Part shown: piece by piece, positions 33,105 to 41,363 of the stretch
Layout: each line of letters opens with the position of its first letter
How positions within the stretch are numbered: the stretch's first letter is position 1
Assembly (NCBI GenBank): GCA_903902035.1
Contig: CAIUTG010000183.1
Location: 1 to 41,363, forward strand
DNA length: 41,363 bases
Source: an uncultured Curvibacter sp.
Lineage (GTDB): Bacteria; Pseudomonadota; Gammaproteobacteria; Burkholderiales; Burkholderiaceae_C
Direction: 5' to 3'
The notes under the pieces: model-generated
Told to the model about the DNA's origin: nothing
Databases searched by the model: none
The model's input: only the letters and a program-made list of their open reading frames with translations
Program-made: the position numbers and the translations under genes

Positions 33105-34034
33105 TCAAACCCCTGCCGCCAACCAATCCCGAGGCTGCAAAAAATAATCCAGCTGCTGCTGCTCGGCAGAGTCGGGGGCGTGTTGTTTTTGGTAAGACCA
33201 GCTCACCAAGGGCGGCATGGACAGCAAGATGGACTCGGTGCGTCCGCCCGATTGCAGGCCGAAATGGGTGCCCCGGTCCCAGACCAGGTTGAACTCCACA
33301 TAGCGCCCGCGCCGATACAGCTGGTGCTCGCGTTCGCGCTCGCCATAAGGCGTTTGGGCACGCCGGTTGACGATGGGCAAGTACGCGGGCAAAAAGCAAT
33401 GGCCCACGCTTTGCAGCATGGCCAGGCTTTGCGCCAGGCCCAGCTCCGAAAAATCGTCAAAAAAGATGCCGCCTACACCGCGCTGCTCACCCCGGTGTTT
33501 CAAACAAAAATAGTCGTCGCACCATGTTTTGAAGCGCGGGTAAAGCGTGGGGCCAAAAGGGGCAAGGGCGTCGTGGCAGGTGCGGTGGAAATGCACCGCG
33601 TCTTCTTTGAAACCGTAGTAAGGCGTCAGGTCCAGGCCGCCACCAAACCAGGCCACGGGCGCCGACCCGTTGGGGGGGCTGGCGGCGATCATGCGCACAT
33701 TCATGTGCACGGTCGGCACATACGGGTTGCGCGGGTGAAACACCAAGGAAACCCCCAGGGCTTCAAAAGGCGCGCCCGCCAATTCGGGCCGATGCTGCGT
33801 GGCCGAAGGCGGCAACTGAGCCCCTCGAACATGCGAAAACCCGCAGCCCGCACGCTCGAAGACCGTGCCGCCTTCCAGGATTTGGGTGATGCCATTGCCC
33901 TGCAATTTTTCTGTGGGCCCTTTGGCCCAGGGATCGACGACAAAAGTACCCCCGTCGATGTCAGCCACCGCCTGGGTGATATCGGCTTGAAGCTGAAGAA
34001 GATAGGTTCTGACCTGATCGATCAAGGCATTCAT
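33105..34034 (-). CDS. hemF: Oxygen-dependent coproporphyrinogen III oxidase
   Basis: A 309-residue enzyme for the aerobic conversion of coproporphyrinogen III to protoporphyrinogen IX. Motifs include [67 protein letters not shown] and [31 protein letters not shown]. It converges on hemE without any intergenic base. Together with hemC and hemE, three haem enzymes cluster beside ccm. Confidence 0.97.
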   Translation of the reverse strand: MNALIDQVRTYLLQLQADITQAVADIDGGTFVVDPWAKGPTEKLQGNGITQILEGGTVFERAGCGFSHVRGAQLPPSATQHRPELAGAPFEALGVSLVFHPRNPYVPTVHMNVRMIAASPPNGSAPVAWFGGGLDLTPYYGFKEDAVHFHRTCHDALAPFGPTLYPRFKTWCDDYFCLKHRGEQRGVGGIFFDDFSELGLAQSLAMLQSVGHCFLPAYLPIVNRRAQTPYGEREREHQLYRRGRYVEFNLVWDRGTHFGLQSGGRTESILLSMPPLVSWSYQKQHAPDSAEQQQLDYFLQPRDWLAAGV

Positions 34035-34097
34035 GGCGGCTCAAAAATGAGGGATGATAAACTCAAAGGTTTTCAACCTCACCGCATAGACAACACC

Positions 34098-34268
34098 ATG
34101 GGCAACAAAATCGTTACCGAAGCCGATCGCAAAAGCACACCCGCACCCAAACCCATGCCTGGCATGCCCACGCCCACCGGCGGCCGTGGTCAAAAAGTGA
34201 GCCGTGAGCGCGGTGTCGCCACCAACAACAAAAAGAACCCCGGCAAGCGCTCCAAAAAGGGCGGTTAA
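34098..34268 (+). CDS. Small basic hypothetical protein (56 residues)
   Basis: The frame MGNKIVTEADRKSTPAPKP...KKGG is too short for the ORF track (it appears only as the tail of an antisense hemF shadow). It is strongly basic, rich in Pro, Gly, Lys and Arg, and probably disordered (TPTGGRGQKVSRERG, NNKKNPGKRSKKGG). A strong terminator starts 31 bp after its stop, which supports a real transcript. GATGATAAAC at 34053-34062 is a possible -10, and AGGTT-TTC-AACCT (34067-34079) a small hairpin in the leader. No clear Shine-Dalgarno site is seen. I do not recognise the family; nucleic-acid or ribosome binding is a guess from composition. Confidence 0.65.
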   Translation: MGNKIVTEADRKSTPAPKPMPGMPTPTGGRGQKVSRERGVATNNKKNPGKRSKKGG

Positions 34269-34299
34269 GCCAGTCCCCTTGGCGACCCCAGGAGACCAC

Positions 34300-34323
34300 A
34301 GCGCACTTCGGTGCGCTTTTTTT
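34300..34323 (+). terminator. Rho-independent terminator
   Basis: AGCGCAC and GTGCGCT form a perfect 7-bp stem with a TTCG tetraloop, followed by a run of seven T. It ends the transcript of the small basic gene before gcdH. Confidence 0.93.
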
Positions 34324-34382
34324 CGTCCCCATTTGCCTCAAAATCTCGGTTGACCCTCCAACAGGGAACAGGAGTTTTTGAA

Positions 34383-35582
34383 ATGGCAAAGCACGCAAGT
34401 TTTGATTGGGCCGATCCTTTTTTACTGGACCAACAACTCACCACCGATGAGCGCATGGTGCGCGACGCCGCTGCCGCGTATTGCCAAGACAAACTGGCCC
34501 CGCGTGTGCTCGGCATGTTCCGCAACGAAAGCGTGGACACCGCCATTTTTCGTGAGATGGGCGAACTCGGCTTATTGGGCCCCACCATCCCCGAAGCCTA
34601 CGGTGGCCCCGGTCTGAACTATGTGGCCTACGGCCTGATTGCCCGCGAAATCGAACGCGTGGACTCGGGCTACCGCTCCATGGCCAGCGTGCAAAGTTCG
34701 TTGGTGATGGTGCCCATTTATGAATTCGGCAGCGAAGCGCAGCGCCAAAAATACCTGCCCAAACTGGCCAGCGGCGCGTCGATTGGCTGCTTTGGCTTGA
34801 CCGAGCCCGACCACGGCTCCGACCCCGGCAGCATGGCCACCCGCGCCCACAAGACCGCGGGCGGCTACCGACTCAAGGGCAGCAAGATGTGGATTTCCAA
34901 CAGTCCCATCGCCGATGTGTTCGTGGTCTGGGCCAAGGAAGTGTCCGAGGGCGGCGCGGTGGGCCCCATCCGTGGCTTTGTGCTGGAAAAAGGCATGAAG
35001 GGCCTGAGCGCGCCAGCCATCCACGGCAAGGTGGGTTTGCGCGCTTCGATCACCGGCGAAATCGTGATGGACGACGTGTTCGTGCCCGAAGAAAACGCCT
35101 TCCCGGAAGTGCAAGGTTTGAAAGGCCCGTTCACCTGCCTGAACTCGGCCCGCTACGGCATTGCTTGGGGCGCTTTGGGTGCCGCCGAAGATTGCTGGCA
35201 CCGTGCCCGCCAATACACCCTGGACCGCCAGCAGTTTGGCCGCCCTCTGGCCGCCAACCAATTGATCCAGAAAAAGCTGGCCGACATGCAAACCGAAATC
35301 GCCATCGGTCTGCAAGCCTGTTTGCGCATGGGTCAAATGAAAGACCAGGGCATTGCCTCGGTGGAAGCGACCTCCATCATCAAGCGCAATTCCTGCGGCA
35401 AGGCGCTGGACATTGCCCGCTTGGCACGCGACATGATGGGCGGCAACGGCATCAGCGATGAATTCGGCGTGGCCCGCCATTTGGTCAACCTCGAAGTGGT
35501 CAACACCTATGAGGGCACGCACGATGTGCACGCCCTCATTTTGGGTCGGGCGCAAACCGGGATCGCGGCTTTTGCGAATTAA
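34383..35582 (+). CDS. gcdH: Glutaryl-CoA dehydrogenase
   Basis: A 399-residue acyl-CoA dehydrogenase that oxidises and decarboxylates glutaryl-CoA to crotonyl-CoA. It has the FAD motif [35 protein letters not shown], the C-terminal [16 protein letters not shown] and the catalytic Glu377 in [20 protein letters not shown]; the last context is typical of GcdH. The start is the ATG at 34383 with AGGAG 8 nt upstream; the track start at 34311 lies inside the terminator. It converges on an acyl-CoA synthetase gene, 15 bp apart. It would serve lysine, tryptophan or aromatic-derived glutaryl-CoA. Confidence 0.94.
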   Translation: MAKHASFDWADPFLLDQQLTTDERMVRDAAAAYCQDKLAPRVLGMFRNESVDTAIFREMGELGLLGPTIPEAYGGPGLNYVAYGLIAREIERVDSGYRSMASVQSSLVMVPIYEFGSEAQRQKYLPKLASGASIGCFGLTEPDHGSDPGSMATRAHKTAGGYRLKGSKMWISNSPIADVFVVWAKEVSEGGAVGPIRGFVLEKGMKGLSAPAIHGKVGLRASITGEIVMDDVFVPEENAFPEVQGLKGPFTCLNSARYGIAWGALGAAEDCWHRARQYTLDRQQFGRPLAANQLIQKKLADMQTEIAIGLQACLRMGQMKDQGIASVEATSIIKRNSCGKALDIARLARDMMGGNGISDEFGVARHLVNLEVVNTYEGTHDVHALILGRAQTGIAAFAN

Positions 35583-35597
35583 ACCTCAGCCCACCGC

Positions 35598-37256
35598 TCA
35601 AACATCGATGGCCGAGGCCGAGCCCGCCCGCTGGCGCAGCTCGAACTTCTGAATCTTGCCGGTGCTGGTTTTGGGCAGCTCGCCAAACACCACCGCACGC
35701 GGCACTTTGAAGCCCGCCAAGTGCTTCTTGCAATGCGCCACGATGTCTTCGGGCGTGGCTTGTGCTTCGGCCTTCAACTCCACAAAGGCGCAAGGCGTTT
35801 CGCCCCAGCGCGCGTCGGGTTTGGCCACCACAGCGGCGGCCAGCACATCGGGGTGGCGGTAGAGCACGTCTTCGACCTCGATGGACGAGATGTTTTCACC
35901 GCCCGAGATGATGATGTCTTTGCTGCGGTCCTTGATCTTGATGTAGCCATCGGGGTATTGCACCGCCAGATCGCCGCTGTGAAACCAGCCGCCCGCCAAG
36001 GCGTCTTCGGTGGCCTGGGGGTTCTTCAAATAACCCTTCATGGCGATGTTGCCACGGAACATGATTTCGCCCATGGTTTCGCCATCCCAAGGCACGGGCT
36101 GCAAGGTTTCAGGGTTGCGAACCTGGGCCGCTGCCTGCAAGTGGTAGCGCACGCCTTGGCGCGCATTCAGCCGAGCCCGCTCGCCAATGTCGAGGGCCTC
36201 CCAATCGTCCTGTTTGGCACACACCACGGCGGGGCCATAGACCTCGGTCAGGCCGTAAACGTGGGTCAAATCGAAGCCCATGGTTTCCATGCCTTCAATC
36301 ATGGAAGCGGGCGGCGCCGCGCCCGCCACCATGGCTTTCACGCCGGTGGGCAGGCCCACTTTCAAGGCCGCTGGCGCATTGACCAGCAGCCCATGCACGA
36401 TGGGCGCACCGCAGTAGTGGGTCACGCCATGCTCGCGCATCATGTCGAAAATCAAGGCGGGGTCAATTTTGCGCAAGCACACATTCACCGCCGCCCGCGC
36501 CGCCACCGTCCAGGGAAAACACCAGCCGTTGCAGTGAAACATGGGCAGTGTCCAAAGGTAGACCGAGAACTTGGGCAGGTCCCACTCCAGCACATTGGAG
36601 ATGGCGTTCATGGCCGCGCCCCGGTGGTGATACACGACGCCCTTGGGGTTGCCGGTGGTGCCACTGGTGTAGTTGAGGGCAATCGCGTCCCACTCATCGG
36701 CCGGGCCTTGCCAATCGAATTCGGGGTCGCCGCTGGCCAAAAAGGCTTCATAGCCCAGGTGGCCCAATTTCAAAGACGCAGGGCCGTACAGATCGTCTTC
36801 CACGTCGATCAGCAAAATCGGCGTGGTCGAATGGCGCAAAGTCAGGGCTTTGGCGAACACGGCGGCAAATTCAGGGTCCACAATCGCGGCCTTGGCCTCG
36901 CCATGGTCCAGCATGAAGGCCAAGGCTTCAGCGTCCAAACGGGTGTTCAAGGCATTCAAGACCGCGCCCGCCATGGGCACGCCAAAATGGGCCTCGACCA
37001 TGGGCGGCGTGTTGGGCAACATCACCGCCACGGTGTCGTTTTTGCCCAAACCGGCTTTTTGCAAGGCGCTGGCCAGGCGACGGCAACGGGCGTAGGTCTG
37101 GCTCCAGGTCTGGCGCAGCGCGCTGGCACCCAAACCATGCACAATGGCGAGTCGATCGGGATAAACCGAAGCACTGCGCTCCAAAAAGCCCAAAGGCGAA
37201 AGCGGTGCAAAATTGGCCGCCGTTTTAGGCAGATCTTGATCAAAAATCGACGACAA
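35598..37256 (-). CDS. AMP-forming acyl-CoA synthetase (medium/long-chain, AlkK/FadD13-like)
   Basis: A 552-residue ligase. Motifs: ALNYTSGTTGNPKGVVYHHRG (ATP/AMP), LPMFHCNGWCFPW, HVYGLTEVYGP, GWFHSGDLAVQYPDGYIKIKDRSKDIIISGGENISSIEVED and the C-terminal lysine in LPKTSTGKIQKFELR. Translation probably begins at the TTG at 37256 (MSSIFDQDLPKTAANFAPL), which has AGGAG 7 nt upstream; the track TTG at 37274 lies before this ribosome site. Substrate is not fixed by sequence; such proteins act on fatty, dicarboxylic or aryl acids. It diverges from dnaG across 47 bp. Confidence 0.9.
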   Translation of the reverse strand: MSSIFDQDLPKTAANFAPLSPLGFLERSASVYPDRLAIVHGLGASALRQTWSQTYARCRRLASALQKAGLGKNDTVAVMLPNTPPMVEAHFGVPMAGAVLNALNTRLDAEALAFMLDHGEAKAAIVDPEFAAVFAKALTLRHSTTPILLIDVEDDLYGPASLKLGHLGYEAFLASGDPEFDWQGPADEWDAIALNYTSGTTGNPKGVVYHHRGAAMNAISNVLEWDLPKFSVYLWTLPMFHCNGWCFPWTVAARAAVNVCLRKIDPALIFDMMREHGVTHYCGAPIVHGLLVNAPAALKVGLPTGVKAMVAGAAPPASMIEGMETMGFDLTHVYGLTEVYGPAVVCAKQDDWEALDIGERARLNARQGVRYHLQAAAQVRNPETLQPVPWDGETMGEIMFRGNIAMKGYLKNPQATEDALAGGWFHSGDLAVQYPDGYIKIKDRSKDIIISGGENISSIEVEDVLYRHPDVLAAAVVAKPDARWGETPCAFVELKAEAQATPEDIVAHCKKHLAGFKVPRAVVFGELPKTSTGKIQKFELRQRAGSASAIDV

Positions 37257-37303
37257 AATACATCTCCTAGACAAAATTCAAATTCCGCAACCGCCGCGAC
37301 GCC

Positions 37304-39289
37304 ATGGCCATTCCTCAGAGCTTCATCCAAGAATTGTTGGCACGCGTTGACGTGGTCGACGTGGTGGGTCGCCACGTCACACTCAAAAAAGGCGGCGCTA
37401 ACTTCATGGGTTTGTGTCCTTTCCATGGGGAAAAGTCGCCCTCCTTCTCGGTCAGCCCGACCAAGCAGTTCTACCATTGCTTTGGCTGTGGGGCCAGCGG
37501 TGACGCCATCAAGTTCTTGACGGAATATACCGGCGCAAGCTTTATCGAAGCTGTCAACGACCTGGCCCAGCAATTTGGTCTGCAAGTACCCGAAGAAGAC
37601 ATTTCGCCGCAAGAACGCGCCCGCCAAAATGCGCTGCGCCAAAAGCAAACCAGTTTGTCCGACACGCTGGAAAAAGCGGGTGAGGCTTACCGAAACCAGT
37701 TGAAGCAGTCGCCCAAGGCGGTGCAATACCTCAAAAAACGCGGCCTCTCGGGCCAAATCGCCAAACGCTTCGGACTGGGCTACGCGCCGGAGGGGTGGCG
37801 CAGTCTGGCCAGCGTTTTTCCCAATTACAGTGACGCCAGCCTGGAAGAAAGCGGCTTGGTCATCACCTCGGCGGAGGAAGAAGAAAAGCGCTATGACCGT
37901 TTTCGCGACCGCATCATGTTTCCGATTCGCAATGTCAAGGGCGAGTGCATTGGTTTTGGCGGCCGGGTTTTGGGCGATGAAAAGCCCAAATACCTGAATT
38001 CCCCCGAAACCCCGGTCTTCAGCAAAGGGCGCGAACTTTATGGCCTGTTTGAAGCCCGCCAAGCCCTGCGCGAACACGGCTACGCGCTGGTGACCGAGGG
38101 CTATATGGACGTGGTGGCGCTGGCCCAACTCGGCTTTCCCAACGCCGTGGCGACCCTGGGCACCGCCTGCACATCGGAGCATGTGCAAAAGTTGTTTCGC
38201 TTCACCGAGTCGGTGGTTTTCAGCTTCGACGGGGACGCTGCAGGCCGACGCGCTGCCCGCAAGGCCTTGGACGCCGCCATTCCTTTCGCCAACGACACCC
38301 GCTCGGTGAAGTTTTTGTTTTTGCCCGCCGAACACGATCCCGACAGCTTCATCCGGGAATTCGGTGCCGATGCCTTTGCCCGCCATGTGCACGACGCCCT
38401 GCCCCTGAGCCGTTTTTTGGTGGAGGCGGCGCGCGAGCAATGCGACACCGGCACGGCAGAAGGCCGCGCCCACATGGCGGCCAATGCCCGGCCTTTGTGG
38501 AGTGCCCTGCCCGACGGCGTGCTCAAGCGCCAATTGCTGAGTGAGCTGGCGCAACTGGCCCAAATCAACGCCGCAGAACTGGCGGCGGTGTGGCAATCCA
38601 CCAGTCAATCCGTGGGCATCCCGGCCCACGCGGGGCAAACCAATGCCTCGCCCTACTCCCCGGAGCCCCAGTGGGGGATGTCCGCCCCGCATGGGGGGGA
38701 AGCCTCATTGGGTGCGCCCCACGGGCCCGCCGCCAAGCCCCCCTACAAAACCCCTTTTGTGCCTTATGCCAAAAACGGCGGGCGCTTCAACTCAAAATTT
38801 GCCCCCAAGCCCATCGAAAACGACGCTGCGCCACGGGTCTTGCTGTCCACCCGGGAAGATCAGGTGTTGCGCCTGCTGTTGACTGACTTGAGCGCCTTGG
38901 ACGGACTGGCTTTTGAAGACCGCGAGTTGTTGGGCCAATTGCCCACCCCGCATGGCGATCTGTTTCATTGGCTGGAACGAGAAGTGAATGAATCGGGTGT
39001 CTTGCCCTGGGCGGCCCTCAAGCAAGGCCTGCCGCCATCGCTCGGTGCCGCCGCAGAGCGCTTGATGGCGCACCCCTTATCGGTTTCAGCCACTGAGCCT
39101 GCAGCCGCTGATTTGCACGCTGAACTGCGCTCCACCCTGGATCGCCTTTTGATTGAGAAGCTCAAAAGCGAGGAACGCGCTGCCATTGCCGCCGCCGCAA
39201 GCGACCCCACGGCCCTGTCCCACTACCGACAACTGCAGCAGCGTCGGCTGGAATTGGAACGAAATTTAGCCAACAATTCCCAAGACTGA
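37304..39289 (+). CDS. dnaG: DNA primase
   Basis: A 661-residue primase that lays RNA primers at the replication fork. The N-terminal zinc domain has CPFHGEKSPSFSVSPTKQFYHCFGCGASGD. The catalytic region has YAPEGW, RDRIMFPIRNVKGECIGFGGR and a TOPRIM fold with LVTEGYMDVVAL and FSFDGDAAGRRAA. A Pro/Gly-rich linker (about 440-500) precedes the C-terminal DnaB-interacting helices. The ATG at 37304 is used. It is followed after 228 bp by rpoD. Confidence 0.97.
   Translation: MAIPQSFIQELLARVDVVDVVGRHVTLKKGGANFMGLCPFHGEKSPSFSVSPTKQFYHCFGCGASGDAIKFLTEYTGASFIEAVNDLAQQFGLQVPEEDISPQERARQNALRQKQTSLSDTLEKAGEAYRNQLKQSPKAVQYLKKRGLSGQIAKRFGLGYAPEGWRSLASVFPNYSDASLEESGLVITSAEEEEKRYDRFRDRIMFPIRNVKGECIGFGGRVLGDEKPKYLNSPETPVFSKGRELYGLFEARQALREHGYALVTEGYMDVVALAQLGFPNAVATLGTACTSEHVQKLFRFTESVVFSFDGDAAGRRAARKALDAAIPFANDTRSVKFLFLPAEHDPDSFIREFGADAFARHVHDALPLSRFLVEAAREQCDTGTAEGRAHMAANARPLWSALPDGVLKRQLLSELAQLAQINAAELAAVWQSTSQSVGIPAHAGQTNASPYSPEPQWGMSAPHGGEASLGAPHGPAAKPPYKTPFVPYAKNGGRFNSKFAPKPIENDAAPRVLLSTREDQVLRLLLTDLSALDGLAFEDRELLGQLPTPHGDLFHWLEREVNESGVLPWAALKQGLPPSLGAAAERLMAHPLSVSATEPAAADLHAELRSTLDRLLIEKLKSEERAAIAAAASDPTALSHYRQLQQRRLELERNLANNSQD
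38650..38725 (+). repeat. GC-rich palindrome cluster inside the dnaG linker
   Basis: CCCCA-G-TGGGG (38666-38676) and CCCC-GCAT-GGGG (38685-38696) lie close together in the part of dnaG that encodes SPYSPEPQWGMSAPHGGEASLGAPHG. The segment is read in frame. It looks like a REP-type palindromic element captured by a tolerant linker, but I see no second copy in the window. Confidence 0.45.
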
Positions 39290-39292
39290 CGG

Positions 39293-39298
39293 TATAAT
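39293..39298 (+). promoter_or_regulatory. Candidate -10 box of an rpoD promoter
   Basis: A perfect TATAAT starts 4 bp after the dnaG stop. The -35 position 17 nt upstream (CCAACA) is weak, and there is no TGn extension. The transcript would carry a leader of about 210 nt before the rpoD start. I see no further clear structure or gene in the 228-bp gap (39290-39517). Confidence 0.45.
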
Positions 39299-39517
39299 CC
39301 ATTTCACGATTCGGCAAGCGCGACAGCAACACCTCCGGACCGGGCCAGCCCTGCTTGAACAACACCCCACCTTGGGACGGCGCCCAACTACCGCAAGGAT
39401 TGCACACCAAATGATCGCCCGAGAGCTTGCTTAAACCCGTTCCCGTTGTCTGTGTCCTCACGCTGCCCTGTTGGCCGCGTTGGGCTTTGTGTTCCTGTTT
39501 CGATTCAGAGGTGCGAG

Positions 39518-41363
39518 ATGCCTGCTTCAAAGTCTACCAAGTCGGTCAAAGACAAAACCCCTGCTGCCAAGCAGGCCCCTGCGACCAAAACCAAAGCCGT
39601 GACCCCCGCCAAGGCGTCTGCGCCCGCGCCCGCGCCCGCCAAAGCCAGCACCAAAGCCAAGGCAGAGGCTGAAGTCGAGGTGAAGGCCAGCGCCAAAAAA
39701 GCAGCCCCTGTCAAAGCGGCATCGACCAAAGCCAGCGCCAAAACCGCTGCGCCGGCCAAAACCACGCCCGCCGCCAAACGCGGCCGCAAGGCCAAGGCCG
39801 ACAGCAAGGGGGCGGGCGAAGACGATCTGGACTTGTCCGACATCGAAGCCGACCTGGAAGGTGAAGTGGAGGCCGAAGCCGCGCCGGTCACTGAAACCGC
39901 TGAAAAAGTCAAACCCCTGCGCATGAAAATCAGCAAGGCCAAAGAACGCGCCTTGATGAAGGAATTCGGTCTGGAAGAGACGGTGTTGTCTGAAGAAGAC
40001 CTGGCCAAACGCCGTTCGCGCTTGAAAGCCCTGATCAAGCTCGGCAAAACCCGTGGTTACTTGACCCACGGCGAAATTTCCGACCACTTGCCCGACAAGT
40101 TGGTCGATGCGGAAACCATGGAAGTCGTGATCACCATGTTGAACGACATGGATGTGGCGGTGTACGAGCAAATGCCCGATGCCGAAACCCTGTTGATCAC
40201 CAACACCGCACAAACCGCGACCACGGAAGAAGAGGCCGAAGAACAGGCGGAAGCCGCCCTGTCCACCGTGGACAGTGAATTTGGCCGCACCACCGATCCG
40301 GTGCGCATGTACATGCGTGAAATGGGCACGGTGGAATTGCTGACCCGCGAAGGCGAAATTGAAATCGCCAAACGCATCGAAGGCGGTCTGCAAGCCATGA
40401 TGGAAGCCATCTCGGGCTCACCCGCCACCATCGCCGAAATTCTGGAGCTGGGCGAGCAAATCCGTGAGAACAAGGTCGTGATTTCCACCATCGTGGACGG
40501 CTTTTCCAACGCCGACGAGGCCGACGACTATGTGGCCGAAGAAGACTTCGACGAATTTGACGAAGCCGATGACGACGACGGCAAGGGCGGCTCCAAAGCA
40601 CTGACCAAGAAACTCGAAGAGCTGAAGAAAGAGGCCCTGACCCGTTTTGACAGCCTGCGCAACTGGTTTGAAAAAATGCACGCCATCTACGACAAAGAAG
40701 GCTATGGCAGCAAGGCTTATATGGAAGCCCAACGCCAGTTGTCGGCGGAGTTGATGACGATTCGCTTCACCGCCAAAACCATCGAAAAATTGTGCGACAT
40801 GGTGCGCGCCCAGGTCGATGATGTGCGCAAAAAAGAGCGCGAGCTGCGCCGCATCATTGTGGACAAATGCCATTACCCCCAAGAGCAATTCATCGCTGAT
40901 TTTTCGGGCGTGGACAAAAACGGCAACAAGGTCGCCAGCCAATTGCTCAACCTGAAATGGGTCGAAAAACAAGCCGCGGCCAACAAGCCCTGGAGCGTGG
41001 TCATGGCACGCAACATCCCACCGATTCAAGAGCTGCAACAAAAGCTGATGGACCTGCAAGCCAAGGTGGTGGTGCCCCTGCCCGGCTTGAAGGACATCAA
41101 CAAACGCATGAACGATGGCGAACGCGCCTCACGCGAAGCCAAGAAAGAAATGATCGAAGCCAATTTGCGCTTGGTCATCTCCATTGCCAAAAAATACACC
41201 AACCGGGGTTTGCAATTCCTGGACCTGATCCAGGAAGGCAACATTGGTTTGATGAAGGCCGTGGACAAATTTGAATACCGTCGCGGCTACAAATTCTCGA
41301 CCTACGCAACGTGGTGGATTCGTCAAGCCATCACCCGTTCAATCGCCGATCAGGCGCGCACCA
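39518..41363 (+). CDS. rpoD: RNA polymerase sigma factor RpoD (sigma70), 3' end outside window
   Basis: The first 615 codons of the primary sigma factor. The ATG at 39518 has AGAGG upstream. Residues 1 to about 110 are a Lys/Ala/Pro-rich tail. Region 1.1 follows ([40 protein letters not shown]). Region 1.2 is [29 protein letters not shown] near residue 258, then the acidic non-conserved region ([15 protein letters not shown]). Region 2 is [68 protein letters not shown], where the window ends. Regions 3 and 4 are beyond the edge. It is missing from the plus-strand ORF track because it has no stop in the window. Confidence 0.97.
   Translation, partial: MPASKSTKSVKDKTPAAKQAPATKTKAVTPAKASAPAPAPAKASTKAKAEAEVEVKASAKKAAPVKAASTKASAKTAAPAKTTPAAKRGRKAKADSKGAGEDDLDLSDIEADLEGEVEAEAAPVTETAEKVKPLRMKISKAKERALMKEFGLEETVLSEEDLAKRRSRLKALIKLGKTRGYLTHGEISDHLPDKLVDAETMEVVITMLNDMDVAVYEQMPDAETLLITNTAQTATTEEEAEEQAEAALSTVDSEFGRTTDPVRMYMREMGTVELLTREGEIEIAKRIEGGLQAMMEAISGSPATIAEILELGEQIRENKVVISTIVDGFSNADEADDYVAEEDFDEFDEADDDDGKGGSKALTKKLEELKKEALTRFDSLRNWFEKMHAIYDKEGYGSKAYMEAQRQLSAELMTIRFTAKTIEKLCDMVRAQVDDVRKKERELRRIIVDKCHYPQEQFIADFSGVDKNGNKVASQLLNLKWVEKQAAANKPWSVVMARNIPPIQELQQKLMDLQAKVVVPLPGLKDINKRMNDGERASREAKKEMIEANLRLVISIAKKYTNRGLQFLDLIQEGNIGLMKAVDKFEYRRGYKFSTYATWWIRQAITRSIADQART

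Noticed and set aside
34311-34382. Extended start of gcdH in the ORF track
   Set aside because: The extension begins inside the rho-independent terminator, while the ATG at 34383 has AGGAG at proper spacing.
35721-37520. 599-residue plus-strand ORF
   Set aside because: It is the antisense shadow of the acyl-CoA synthetase, running into dnaG's start; composition is His/Gln/Gly-rich as in other shadow frames and no family is recognisable.
39290-39517. Possible structured RNA or small gene between dnaG and rpoD
   Set aside because: Apart from the TATAAT near the start I see no convincing hairpin, tRNA-like sequence or conserved short frame.
1-41363. Mobile elements, CRISPR arrays, tRNA or rRNA genes
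   Set aside because: No transposase or integrase frame, no spaced direct repeats and no tRNA-like TpsiC-arm sequence were seen on reading both strands.

Overview
The window looks like a chromosomal segment of a GC-rich betaproteobacterium, most likely Burkholderiales/Comamonadaceae. This is inferred from gene content and protein flavour (a benzoyl-CoA 'box' cluster with a BoxR-type regulator, a complete ccmABCDEFGHI set, HiPIP, DUF3443 and DUF6515 proteins, a Lys/Ala-rich RpoD N-terminus), not from a search. Genes are densely packed, with many ATGA start/stop overlaps. I found no tRNA, rRNA, insertion sequence, prophage or CRISPR array, and no gene-free stretch over 300 bases; the longest is about 230 bases, between dnaG and rpoD.

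Region 1 (1-11349) is an aerobic benzoyl-CoA catabolic island. On the minus strand lie boxR and the 5' part of boxC, whose end is cut by the window. On the plus strand lie a DUF4863 gene, boxD, a benzoate-CoA ligase, an alpha/beta hydrolase and a five-gene branched-chain-amino-acid-type ABC transporter that probably imports benzoate or a related aromatic acid. Both the boxC promoter and the plus-strand promoter carry the same block, TGCA-N6-TGC directly abutting TTGACTTC, which I propose as the BoxR operator.

Region 2 (11416-15333) is a biotin operon, bioA-bioF-bioD, in which bioD is fused in frame to purN (phosphoribosylglycinamide formyltransferase). Region 3 (15320-20408, minus strand) runs ligA-ligB (protocatechuate 4,5-dioxygenase type), a membrane-anchored PAS/DEDDh exonuclease, a CBS-DUF294 nucleotidyltransferase-like protein and a DODA-type dioxygenase. 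A LysR regulator diverges from ligA. Region 4 (21342-23741) holds envelope or exported proteins: DUF6515, a DUF3443 lipoprotein with two DTGS motifs, and a Tat-exported HiPIP.

Region 5 (23858-34034) combines cytochrome c maturation (ccmA to ccmI, minus strand) with haem synthesis: hemC and hemE on plus, hemF convergent. The start codons of ccmA and hemC are only 27 bp apart. Region 6 (34098-37256) has a 56-residue basic protein with a strong terminator, glutaryl-CoA dehydrogenase, and an acyl-CoA synthetase starting at TTG. Region 7 (37304-41363) is dnaG followed by rpoD (cut by the window end), without rpsU directly upstream.

The functional themes are aromatic acid catabolism (box, ligAB, gcdH, two CoA ligases), the haem/cytochrome c supply needed for respiring those substrates, and core information processing. 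The most unusual items are the BioD-PurN fusion, the paired operator/promoter blocks of the box genes, the possibly leaderless divergent ccmA/hemC starts, and the exonuclease/DUF294 pair next to ring-cleavage genes.
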